Source: Liolophura sinensis (taxonomy: Eukaryota > Mollusca > Polyplacophora > Chitonida > Chitonidae). From it: 64,000 bases of DNA. A program made the translations under genes and the position numbers. Position 1 is the first letter of the stretch. Every line of letters begins with the position of its first letter. Below are positions 23,520 to 35,900 of the stretch, piece after piece. The DNA lies in the NCBI RefSeq assembly GCF_032854445.1, contig NC_088302.1:5019338-5083337 (forward strand), given 5' to 3'. Below the pieces are notes generated by a model. It worked only from the letters and a program-made list of their open reading frames with translations. It made no database searches and was not told where the DNA came from.

Positions 23520-26500
23520 TTTGGTTTTGTCTTCATAGCTTTCTTTGACGAAATCGATGAAACGACTGCTGACAAGTATTAGAAGGTAATTAACAATTCT
23601 CATGTAAGCTCTGGCTTAGTTTCTCGGTCTAAACAGAGAAATAATTGTTAAGTCATTGTTACAAATCCAGCAATTAAGTTACAATGAGGAGGGGCAAAGA
23701 GGGTGTTTGGCTATCACACCAAATTAGGTCTAGGAGGCTGCATATAGGCCCAGGAAACTCTATAAGACTTCAATAATAATATATGATTTAAATAACAATG
23801 AAGACTTCATTACATTGCGACGATCTATTTATACATGTGTTGAAATAATTTTATGATGGCCACAAAAAAGAGGGTACAAAATTTAACACTAAAATGTTTT
23901 GTTTGTACAATGTATAGGCCTAGTGTGAAATTGCTGTATGTATATAGGTGGAGCTAAAACCACCGAGGGCCTAAAACATCCAGTTCTTATCTATGAAAGT
24001 ATAATGCAATTCACATTATAAAAACTTTGAGACAAAGACTCATTGGCCTCAGTTTTTTGGAACATGTAATACAGTTTTTAACTGACAAATTTCTACCCTA
24101 CACATATTGGATAAAAGATAAGTGTGGTATGTTTGGCACGGAATGTGCGAGAAGTGTTTACCTCAATAATTCCCTCCTACCAACATCAGCAAGACACCGA
24201 GGCCATGAGTCTAAGTCCATTATGAGCAGGCCATAAAGCAACTGTTCGAAAATTGGAGCTGACATGTTCTGGGCAAATTTCAGCGGAATGCCATCGCTAC
24301 AATTCTTTCTGTGTAAATCCCCCCAGATCCCTTCCTTACACTTTATGTTCTCCAAAAGCTGCCTTAGTTACCGCGTTCGTTTTCAGCTGTTAACAAATCC
24401 ACACTTTATAAAAAGATCACCAAAGCCTTCCCACCAAAATGACACCCCAGCAGGCGTAAACATCCACCCAGGACAGGATAAAAAAAATTCCCCATAATTA
24501 AATGTTATCTCTGTTTTGCAACTCAAGAATATCTACAAAACTCTTATAGACTACCTTTCCTGCCAGATGGTATATATTTGCGCCGATCTCTACGCTCGCT
24601 TTACATCACAGCCATTCACCACTAACACATTTTTGACAGAAATCTCGATCAGGTCAAGTCAGGGTGAGGAGGCAAAAAGTGAAGTCAGAAAAAGCACAGC
24701 CTCTATCTCTCGCAGATTTTACGCCAAGAGAGATAGTTTCAATTTTGACATTGTAAATTAGCCTTACCAAATGGTCCTGTATATGGCGTGTACAAATCTC
24801 GCTTTGCAGCATTTGTCCTATATGACGATTCAGTAAACGTCTCAAGTATTTACTTACTTGTCAAGAGCATTCAATCAAACGCCTTCACTTTAAATTTCTT
24901 AAGTTTTACAACGAATATAATTCTCTTGTAAGTAAAGATGACAGAGCGTCCAGAATCTACAGACTCCGGCTTCATGATTGTGTCTAATTCCGCTTAACCC
25001 GGGGCTAGAGGCTGTTTATTCACGGTGTTGAATTAGATTGCCACATTGAAAATATGAACAGTTGCAATCAAAGAGCAACAGTGATACATATTTTTTATTA
25101 TCGACAACTTATTTTCTAGCATGGTACACGGTTTGAATACTGATTTCACTCGGTCCTCTTGCGATTATTGACCTGGAATTGATGGCTGGTACGCGGATGT
25201 CTGTTTCGACGCCTAGATTCAACCTTTTTTTCTATTAATAGTGTACTTGATACATATACATCCCTACAACCAAGCATACTCGTGTAGTACGTGGTCTAAA
25301 GGACAAACTCGTCTACTGGTGACAGTGAGGTAAAGCGAGCGTTGAAAACGGCACACGCGCTGTAAGGAGCATGGCCAAATGGCTGTTCATGACTACACCA
25401 TACATGCAACTTCCATCGTAAGTCTTACAAGACCAACGCCGAATTTCCGAAGCAAGTTGAGACAACCGCTCATTCTGAACGGGCCTGCTCTGGCATAAAA
25501 TTCAGGGAAGGCGAATTCACGATGTAGAGCGGGTTTTGCATGTTGTCCTATAAATTCGTGTTCATGTGTCAGTCCTATCGTTTGGAAGAAAATTCACTTC
25601 GAGATGAGGGATTTCATATCACTGTTCCAATAATCTGGATAACCATGCAGGCATTTACACTGCACAATTTAAAGCTATGTCAATGAAAGCACACCAAAGG
25701 ACACCCCCATCCACTATGCATGCAGACACCAGACCCCAAACCCCTAACACAAGACACTTGACACAAGATCTAACAACAGTTACTAAGCTGACCCAGCACC
25801 TCACAACCACAGGATGCTCGATCAGTTCGTGCACTCTCCTCAAAGTAGAGTGAAGAACGCAGAAGTACTAGCTGGGTGTTAAATTGTTCGTATGGGTCGA
25901 GCCTTGGATTTACGATTAGCGGGAGAGACTTCTGGGGAGCAAAACAAGTAAAAGAAGTAGAAATTAAAGAAACATATAAATTAGCCCAATGAGCACACAG
26001 TCGAGCGGGTGTAGGGTTATTAGTGGTTGCGGGTTGCTTACATGTGAAGGTGGCGCGGGGGGGTTGGGGGGGGGGGGGGGAGAAGGGTAAATGAAGAAGC
26101 TTAGAGTGCCACTTCTGGTATTTATCCCACACAATTCTTAATAAGCAATGGCCCTGTTCAAACAATGTGACAGATATGCCATATTGGCCATAAAAATGCA
26201 CCCGCAAAATTATATTTTATAGGCAAATGAATGCCCTAAAATATTACTTTTGGTGCTGAAAAATACATTTTACCTGTATTTGTCATCCTACCGTCGAAAT
26301 AACTTTAGAACACCTTTCTACAATCAATACAACTCTCAAAAACAGGCAAAACCATTGACTGAATGGGGAAAACTTTTACGTCCAATGCCTCATATGCTTC
26401 CATTCAGATCTCTTCATAGTCATTGGTAAAGGCAAGTCCAGTAAAATGTGTTTACGTGTTAAATGGCAGGTAAGTACCGAGAGTGCCAAGTAAACAACTG

Positions 26501-27160
26501 AGTACGTGGACATGTTAATGGTGATCTCACCGGAAAAGAACACTAGTGATATACACGGCGAAGCTGTATAACGGAGAGATTTATGTCTCCGTTTGCTCTT
26601 CTCTCGCGATCTGTCAGATAACAGCGGCTATATTTGAAACAATTTGGGCACGAAGCTGTTCACACGTGCTTGCAGTGTGGAGAAATATGAATTTGTGAGA
26701 ATGTAGGATTCTATATTCCGAGTAGAAGAGCTACAATGAGCGTCAAGTTTCCCATTCATGGCGTTCACGTGGTGTTTATCATTCCAAGGTATTGTGAGGA
26801 AACTGTTGCTGTGGTTTACATGATGGAAACCTGCCTGCCCGGTAACGCCTTCAACACAGTCCGCTCTTAAACTTTGTTATCGCATTCCCGGATTATTTTG
26901 TAATTCACCCGACAACTGGAACGCTTTGAGTTTCCACAGGCAAATTCCTCGCATACCAGTAAATAAATAAGCTATTTATTTTATTCCTTTTTTAATATCC
27001 ACGGTGTTCCATTTGCCTGAGATATGCAGCATGATAGATTTCCCAGCTATTGCCATAAAGTCAAGACAAGAACAAACCTATTTATTCCAAACAAATGTTA
27101 TTATAGGTTGGATTAAAAACAATTCATCACTGAGCAGAACTTTTCCGTCCATCGTCACAC
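23520..27160. other. Intergenic, no gene recognised
   Basis: No domain, tRNA or transposon ORF was recognised. A G-rich tract with a run of 12 G lies at about 26056-26081. Frames at 24027-24761 and 25770-26207 are short and unconvincing. Confidence 0.35.
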
Positions 27161-27161
27161 A

Positions 27162-27325
27162 AGGTGGTGGTTGTAACTGACAGCAGGACTCACCAGTGAG
27201 GCAGCATCTACAAATCCTGGCGGTTGTCATTGATAGCAGGACTCACCAGTGAGGCAGCATCTACAAATCCTGGTGGTTGTCACTGACAAAAGGACTCACC
27301 AGCGAGGCATCATCTACATATACAG
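27162..27325. repeat. 53-bp tandem repeat
   Basis: Nearly three copies with period 53 bp, marked by "actcaccagtgaggcagcat" at 27188, 27241 and (diverged) 27294. Confidence 0.9.
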
Positions 27326-27487
27326 CTCTCGCATCTTCTGCTACGATTTTAAGTCACTAGGTTTGTCAAAAATACTTGACGAAGGGCGGTATTACTCACC
27401 TCGGCTTTCTCTATACTTTAGCCTTACTCCCATCGTATGCAACGGACATATTCCCGCTAATGGCGTCCAGTTAAATAAATCCCTCAA

Positions 27488-27596
27488 GCTCTGCCCGGTT
27501 TCCTCCCACCACAATGATGGCCGCCGTCGTATAAGTGAAAATTCATGAGTACGGCGTAAAACAGCAATCAAACTGATAAATAAATAAATCCAATTA
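27488..27596 (+). repeat. SINE fragment (family A)
   Basis: Plus-orientation 3' half: ctgcccggtttcctcccacc, atgatggccgccgtcgtataagtg, gagtacggcgtaaaac and a tail of AAATAAATAAAT type. Confidence 0.85.
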
Positions 27597-27908
27597 AATA
27601 AGACACCAGGTACAGATGAAGTGTACAAACGCTCTTAACGGTAGTTTGTGAGTAAATGTGCATGTGTGCCGTGATATTGTATATTACTATAGCAGATCTT
27701 AAAATTGGATACGAGTTGCTAAACCCCTACAATTCACCTCCAATAAGCCTAATGAATTACACATGTTCTACAGTTTTGTACTTACCTTCCCGCTATATAC
27801 CTCTACATACATGAGCGGATGTTTTCTGCTGTTATTTTCCCAAAGTCCCGGATTTATTTCACTCGGAAGACCAAAAAATGTCAGTGAGTGAGTGAGTGAA
27901 TGAGTGAG

Positions 27909-27961
27909 TGACTCCTCGTCGTCAAATGACTGAAAAATTGTTAAGTACGGCGTTAAACGCC
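27909..27961 (+). repeat. SINE family B tail, left arm of inverted repeat
   Basis: 53 bp ending gtacggcgttaaacgcc, identical to the reverse complement of 28107-28159. It is flanked on both sides by (gagt)n simple repeat, which probably formed the SINE tail. Confidence 0.85.
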
Positions 27962-28106
27962 GTGAGTGAGAGTGGGTGAGCGAGTGAGTGAGTGAGTGAG
28001 TGAATGGGTGGGTGGGTGTGTGGGTGGGTAGGTGGGTTTGTGGGTGGGTTGGTTGTATGTATGTATGTATGTATGTATGTATGCATGTATGTATGTATGT
28101 GTACTT
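27962..28106. repeat. Simple repeats (gagt)n, (gggt)n, (tgta)n
   Basis: Tetranucleotide runs forming the loop between the two 53-bp inverted arms. They generate a spurious 193-codon Thr/His/Ser-rich frame on the minus strand. Confidence 0.95.
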
Positions 28107-28440
28107 GGCGTTTAACGCCGTACTTAACAATTTTTCAGTCATTTGACGACGAGGAGTCATTATGTGTCCTGCCGTCACTAAAGCATCGTGCAGAAGACAC
28201 CAGAGATGAAACCCCATCCAGTCATTAAACTGACACCAGACCAACCAGTAATCCCCACCCCCCACCCCCACCCTTAACCTCTCAGCACTAAGTGCCAGGT
28301 GAGGCATGCAGCAAAGAATACCATTTTTAAAGTCCATGGCCCGACCCAAGTTTGATCTCCGGCGTCATCATCAGGCCACCAAAGCAGTCACATTAAGGTT
28401 GTCGATATGCCTAAAATCCAGGCATTCAGACCACTAGTTC
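28107..28440 (-). repeat. SINE (family B)
   Basis: A second SINE family in minus orientation. Tail side: ggcgtttaacgccgtacttaac. Body: gtcctgccgtcactaaagc, agaagacaccagagatgaaa, ccatccagtcattaaactga and ccatttttaaagtc. Head side: decayed gtttgatctccggcgtc. The copy at about 40556-40755 shares the same order of blocks and keeps a clearer tRNA-like head. Confidence 0.75.
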
Positions 28441-29440
28441 ATGGCAGTCTATGCCAACTGTTACATAAGTTAGGGCTGCCTCCGTATACTCCTTCTTGAG
28501 ATATTTTTTAAACAACGAAGGTATGACAAATGGACGGACAGATGGACAAAGTAACGTATAAGACTAGTCCCACGTCAGTGACTGACTGCCAAATTGGTAA
28601 AAACGTAACAGTGAAATATAACCTAAGAACGTAGCAGCCTTCCCAACGTACAGTCCACAAGTCCATGTGCCTGGCAAATGTCCAAACATTGAGACAGAGT
28701 CAAACCAAGCGAGAATACCTGTATCTATTACTGGTGAAATGTACCAAAAGTCAGTGCAAGCTGGGTGAAGTAATGTTAGCCTGCAGAGGACTTGACTGAA
28801 AATTAGCAACAGTAACAATATCACAAGGGGGCCAAATGCTCATCAATCTGGTCTCTGCTGTAATCAAAGATGAACAAACCAGACGGAAAACTGATCAAAA
28901 GCTGGATGTTTAATCAGGACCTGTTGCACAGGTGTTAGATCCTGGCGGGCAAATGTTAGCTTTGATACATTTCTTCTGTACAAAAATAAATGAAGCCTTG
29001 TTCCTGAATTGTACCATATATAAGTATGTACATGCCCCAAGATGTACAACAGAACACATGTCCCTCTGTGGTCAGCACTTACCTACACATACACACACCC
29101 TCTACAGTTTACTACATAAGGCATTTGATACCTAAATCCCACAGAGGCTGTACATACAAAGTGCGAGTATAAATACATATCTAATCTGTTGGGCTAAAAT
29201 TAAATCATCTCTGAAGAGCCCAATATACATATATACATATGTATATGAAGACATAAGGGTATATATTATATTAGGCCTGCATTATGGCCAAGATTCACAC
29301 ATATTTATATAAACAGTGTTAGGTCAGTCATGATCACTTGGTTATCTCTTCCCCAGTCTGGCAGGATGCAGCTCCTTGGGTTGGTTAAGTTTCCTTGAAA
29401 TGAATTAGAGGGGGATTCAAAACACTGTCAGTACCACACG
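28441..29440. other. Intergenic downstream of COG1
   Basis: No gene was recognised. Short frames at 28564-28824 and 28864-29049 (minus) lack recognisable domains. Confidence 0.35.
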
Positions 29441-29441
29441 A

Positions 29442-29575
29442 GTATTTATTTATTCATTTGATTGGTGTTTTATGCGGTACTCAAGAATATTTCACTTCTA
29501 CAACAGCAGACAGTATTATGGATGGGGGAAACCAGGCAGAACCCAGGGGAAGCCCACCACCATCAGGCAGGTTTC
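29442..29575 (-). repeat. SINE fragment (family A), possible COG1 polyA site
   Basis: Minus-orientation tail half: atttatttattcatttgattggtgttttatgcggtactc, then ggaaaccaggcagaaccca and gaagcccaccaccatc. Read on the minus strand the tail supplies two overlapping AATAAA hexamers (29445-29454), the first I could find 3' of the COG1 stop codon about 515 bp upstream. Confidence 0.85.
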
Positions 29576-29967
29576 CATGAGAATAAAACACCATATTAAA
29601 TGTCTAATATTAGTGCCACTCTTTGTATGCCCGATCTGTGATATTCAAATACTTTTATCTGCCTTTATCATACAGAAAATGAACTGTAACTGTTTTAAAA
29701 TTTAGACATGAATAGAGCTCTAGAACAGGTGTCACAATGAATGAATAACATTTAAGTATATTGAAATAAGTATATGTAAATATGTTCCATTCAATATACC
29801 ACTCATAGACAGTATTACTTGTGGATAATGTTTTTACTAAGTTTTGACGTTATCCCACAATATACTAGTTTGTTACTAATAGGAGCCTACATCATGATAC
29901 CTTTACCACTGCTGTAGTGAGTTTTGTTCCCGTTAGTTTAAATCCAGATGTGCATTAGTGAATAGGT

Positions 29968-32900
29968 TTAACTTTTGCTTCCAATGTTTGAAAACCAGAT
30001 TTGCCCCATGCTCCCAAGCTTGTTGTAAAATGAGTTGGAATCTTGTGGTTGCTGAGGTAAGGTTGCTGCGGCAACAGCAGTCAATGACGAGCCCATGTCT
30101 TTCGAGATCTGTTAACAGAAACAAACAAAAGGGAATCAAATAAACAGTCTCACAACAACGTAAGTGGGAGATAATGGGTAGATTGAGAGAAGACAGCCAG
30201 ACTCCCGGCATAACAGCAACCAGCAAACAAAATCATTGCAGCTCTGCCTACAGCAAACACAAAGCTGTCGTGAAGTCCTTAATGGGATGAAAACAAACTA
30301 TCCTGATGGTAACTCCATTGCTTGTTTACTTATTTTTTTATTTGTTTACTTGATGTGTAACGCTTTACTCAAGAATTATTCACTTATATTATGGGAATAA
30401 AGCTGTTTCTGAGGCAAGAAGAAGTGAATTTGAGTTTACAGCCTTATTGGTTAAGGTTTGATCAGCTATAGAGAAAAGGCCTCAGTCGGATGTGGGAACC
30501 AGTGTACCCATTCATCATTAACAGCATGAACAAGGCCTCAGTTGGATGTGGGAAGCAGTGTACCCGTTCATCATTAACAGCGTGAACAAGGCCTCAGTCG
30601 GATGTGGGAAGCAGTGTACCCGTTTATCATTAACAGCGTGAACAAGGCCTCAGTCGGATGTGGGAAGCAGTGTGCCCGTTCATGATTAACAGCGTGAACA
30701 AGGCCTCAGTCGCATGTTGGAACCAGTGTACCCATTCATGATTAACGGAGTGAACAAGGCCTCAGTCAGATGTGGGAATCAGTGTAACCGTTCATCATTA
30801 ACAGCGTGAACAAGGCCTCAGTCACATGTGGGAACCAGTGTACCCATTCATCATTAACGGCGTGAACAAGGCCTCAGTCACATGTGGGAACCAGTGTACC
30901 CATTCATCATTAACGGCGTGAACAAGGCCTGAGAAGCATGTGGGAACCAGTGTACCCATCCATGATTAACAGTGTGAACAAGGCCTCAGTCGGATGTGGG
31001 CACCAGTGTACCCATTCATCATTAACAGCGTGAACAAGGCCTCAGTCAGATGTGGGAACCAGTGTACCCATTCATCATTAACAGCGTGAACAAGGCCTCA
31101 GTCGCATGTGGGAACCAGTGTAACCATTCATGATTAACAGCGTGAACAAGGCCTCAGTCACATGTGGGAACCAGTGTACCCATTCATCATTAATGGCGTG
31201 AACAAGGCCTGAGAAGCATGTGGGAACCAGTGTACCCATCCATGATTAACAGTGTGAACAAGGCCTCAGTCCAATGTGGGAACCAGTGTACCCATTCATC
31301 ATTAACAGTGTGAACAAGGCCTCAGTCACAAGTGGGAACCAGTGTACCCATTCATCATTAACGGCGTGAACAAGGCCTCAGTCGCATGTGGGAACCAGTG
31401 TAACCATTCATGATTAACAGCGTGAACAAGGCCTCAGTCACATGTGGGAACCAGTGTACCCATTCATCATTAATGGCGTGAACAAGGCCTGAGAAGCATG
31501 TGGGAACCAGTGTACCCATCCATGATTAACAGCGTGAACAAGGCCTCAGTCGGATGTGGGCACCAGTGTACCCATTCATCATTAACAGCGTGAACAAGGC
31601 CTCAGTCAGATGTGGGAACCAGTGTACCCATTCATCATTAATGGCGTGAACAAGGCCTGAGAAGCATGTGGGAACCAGTGTACCCATCCATGATTAACAG
31701 TGTGAACAAGGCCTCAGTCCAATGTGGGAACCAATTTACCCGTTCATGATTAAGGGCGTGAACAAGGCCTTAGTCCAATGTGGGAACTAATTTACCCGTT
31801 CATGATTAACAGCGTGAACAAGGCCCCAGTGGTATGTGGGAACCAGTGTACACGTTCATGATTAACAGAGTGGACAAGGCCTGAGAAGCATGTGGGAACC
31901 AGTGTACCCATCCATGATTAACGGTGTGAACAAGGCCTTAGTCCAACTAATTTACCCGTTCATGATTAAGGGCGTGAACAAAGCCTTACTTATCCATATT
32001 TCCATGTTTCTCTTTGCAAGCACCAGATGATGAATGAGATATGAGGCATAAATCAATCAGTTTATCAATCTTTTTGATAACAAAAAAATGCGGTTATTTC
32101 CCATGTGTGTTCATGAAATATTTCCTTTGGGTCTAGACCAATCACAAACCAGATCCATTACTGGCAAATTTAGAGAATGTATACCCCATGCTTTGTAAGC
32201 AAAACTTATCTATGGATCAATCTAACTTTTGAATGTTATCTCAGGGGCCACAAGGTAAATCTGCACACAAAATTATATTATAATTCGACGATCATTGATG
32301 CAGTTATTGCACAATAAACAATCACTAATCAGAATCAAGGAAATAGTTAAAATACAGCTGGTTTTTGAACTTGATCTGATGGGACAGATGGCCAAAGTGA
32401 GACAGAGTGGGACAGACTCAAATTACTATTCCCTCGCTTTCAACCAACGGCTTCTACTGATAAGGCCTTTGTACCAGCATGTTATAAACATCCAAACTCA
32501 ATGTCACACTCCTCTTGTAGGACACAGATACACGTACAACAAAGAGTTCGCAGTGAAATTACTTGGAATCTAATAAAACCCGCTCTGTTTGAGGGGAATG
32601 AAGGTTTTTAATTTAGAAATGGAGATTATCAGAGTAATCACAGGGTGAGGAAAATTGTTTCCTATTATTTTGTGTCTTTACGTGCAATTTGTATTTATTT
32701 TTTGATTGGTGTTTTATGCCATACTCAAGAACATTTCGCTTATATTTGATGGCGGCCAGCATTATTGTGGTAGAAAACAGGGCAGAGCCGAGGATAAATT
32801 CACAACCATCCGCAGGTTGCTGGAAGGCCTTCCCATGTACGGCCAGAGAGGAAGCCAGCATGAGCTGGACTTGACACATTGATAAGAGGCTTCTGGGTCA

Positions 32901-35900
32901 TCACGCTGAGCTAGAGTGCTAACCAACTGAGCCACAGTGGCCCCACCTGCAATTTGTAGCAATACATGTACCCAACCTAAAGTGAACATTAGGCATAACA
33001 GACTTACTCAAGCATGGCTAAGTCTGCAGAATTTAACCCAGAAAACCCTATCTCCACTGTCAGCCAATCGATGTAGATTCTGTATCCCTTCAAGTGATTA
33101 TTCCCTTACCTTTGAGGTGGTGTGGGGCAGAATTGGCTGGCCGAATGTGGATCGGGGCGTCTGTGAGCTGAGTGGCAGCAGAGGGAAGCGGCTAGAGCTG
33201 AGGGTCAGAGGCAGAATGTTGTGCTGTTCCTGGCGACTGCCAATTGGCTGTTTGGAGGACGTCAATGTTCCGTGTTTGTCCATGCTTGTTAACGCACCCA
33301 GCAACACCTGACAATACATGTTTAACTCTGTCTGCTAAATCAGTTTCAGATATAATGATTCCAACAGATTCTGACACTTAAATCTTAAATTTTACAATCA
33401 CATCTAAAACATTTCATGTCTTCAATTGTAAGGACAGGGCCTACTTTTTCAGATGAGACAGCTCTCATTTTTATTCAAAGTTTGAATTGTTCAATTTATT
33501 ATGAACCAACCGTCACCCCACATAACAGATACATGAAGTGCGAAACTTTTGTCAAAATGTTTTAAATAACAATTTCCCCTTGTTAAATTGCCCTCTAGCA
33601 TCTCTTTTTATCAGAAAAATCCCATCACACTTACTGCTGATCTGTGTGCCTGTTTTGAGAGGTGGTGTTGTATGAATGGTGAGAAGACATCCAGGTCAAA
33701 GGGGTCCACCAACTCCTCTAGGCTGCTGATAACAGCTTTAGCTCTCTTCTGGTAAGTCTTACTTTCCTGTATACAGAAAACAGGCACCAGTGGCGAAGTA
33801 GGTATATGAAAACATATATATCTCACTTATATACTCACTTTTAACCATTCATGATAATTTTTGCAACCAGGAAAACTTCTCCATTTCTTTTAGATAAGAT
33901 TGCAACACAACAAAAGTATAAACCTTCCAAACACACAATATGAGTAAAGAACAAAAGCCTTTTTTGCACAAAATGTGAGTACAAAGATCTTGATACTGTG
34001 CAAGACATGTTTCCAAAAGATCAGAAGTATTTTTTTCCGTCACCTTATCGTCATCTTTCCGTGGTATGATCTGTAGTAAGAACCGCACATCAAACAAAGC
34101 TTGCAATGCCCTCTGTTGTGTGAAGGGGAGGTAAGTCTCTCCAAATTTTCCTGATTTCCCATCTGGTAGCAACCTTTCATAACAGCCAATGATTCCATCT
34201 GAAATCTGGTTTACTATATCTTGAAGAATAGATCTGATAAAAGAGAAAAAAAATTACACAAATAAAATTCACAAGTTTAACCAAACAACAATTAGTTTAG
34301 TTCCAACGGTCATTTCAACTGAACAGGCTTAAGCTACTTTTCAAATGTAAATAAATTATACACCTATTCACATGTTCTTTTAGTTGTGATATAAACATAC
34401 ATGTAATTCACACAAATGTATATAAATACATATTTATATCTATTCATCAGAGAATTTATATCCCAAGTTTACATATATGCAAAACCTATCCAAGGATCAA
34501 GCAGTTTTTCAAACTTGATCTTAGGGGGCAACAAAATGAGCACATGCATGCACGCACACGCACACTCACACACACACACACATATTTATTTCACACCACA
34601 CAAAATGTTGCCAATTTTAATGAAGATTATGGAGTGTGTATCCCAATGCCACATGAATTTGCCCATTTCATTAGCCTTTTTATTTTTGACTCAAATGACA
34701 ACATGAATCATGGCCACTATAGATAATACCAACAGCACCAGTAAATGACAATCACTACATACATTTTCTTACAAAGCTGTGTGTTGAGAGACTAGCAGAA
34801 TTCACATGCTCCTGCAATTCGCTGGCGCCTTGCCATGGTCAAGTAACCCACTCTTCCAGAAACCATCATACAAAGCTTAGAAACCTATTAACTTCATACA
34901 AAAAACAAATGCACAAATGACTTATATTTTTGTATCTGACCTGCTAATGGCATGACCTCCGACCCTATTGATCTCCTGACACAGGGCGCAAAGCAGACTT
35001 TGAAGATGCCAGGATGCCTGGGGACAAAAACAGTGAGTGTTATGTGGGCAAACCCAGTCAGTGTGACAATGAGTACAAAACCAGTCAATGCGATAAAGTG
35101 GACAAAACTTGACAGTGTGATAATGTGGACAGAACTAGCCAGTGTGATAATGTGGACAAAATCAGTCCATGTGATAATATGGAGAAAACCGGTCTGTGAT
35201 GGAGTGGACAAACCAGTCATTGTGATGGAGCACACCAAACCTGCCAGAGTGATAATGGGAACAAAAGCAACAGTATACCATACCCTGGACTAAATCTGTC
35301 CATACAATGAACTGAACAAAACCAAAATAAAGTGGACAGAACCAGTCAATATAGCAAAGTAATATAAAATCAGCTAGTGTGATAATACTATAAATTAATG
35401 GACTGAAAAAGAAATTCTGAAGTAATTTGAAAATATCAGCCCAAAGCTTTTATTTATTGTACTTGATTGGTGTTTCATGCTGTACTCAAGAACATTTAAC
35501 TTATATGACGACAGCGACCAGAACTATGGTGGGAGGGAAACCTGCAACAACCTGCAGCTTGCTGGCAGGCCTTCCAAAGTATGGTTAGACATAAAGCTTT
35601 CCGGACTTTGAGAGTTAGTATGGCAGTGAGGAGCAGAACTGCACAGACCTGCATGGGCACTCTGATGGTTGACTTTACAGATGTGCCATCCTCAGTCTCC
35701 TCCTGGATTTCCACCTCTTCCCATCTCTACAACAACAACAACATCGTTCTTTGACATTCTCCATTCAAACTCTTTCATCTCCACAAAAAATCAGTTCTGT
35801 CATAATATATTCTGGGTATTGGGCAGTGCTTTCTTGTACAGCTGAACGTCTACTAGAGTGTATAAGACAACCATTAAGTTACACAACCTACCATTTTCAT

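Noticed and set aside
27768-28349. 193-codon minus-strand ORF with THSLTHSLTHS repeats
   Set aside because: Open only because of tetranucleotide simple repeats between two SINE tails.
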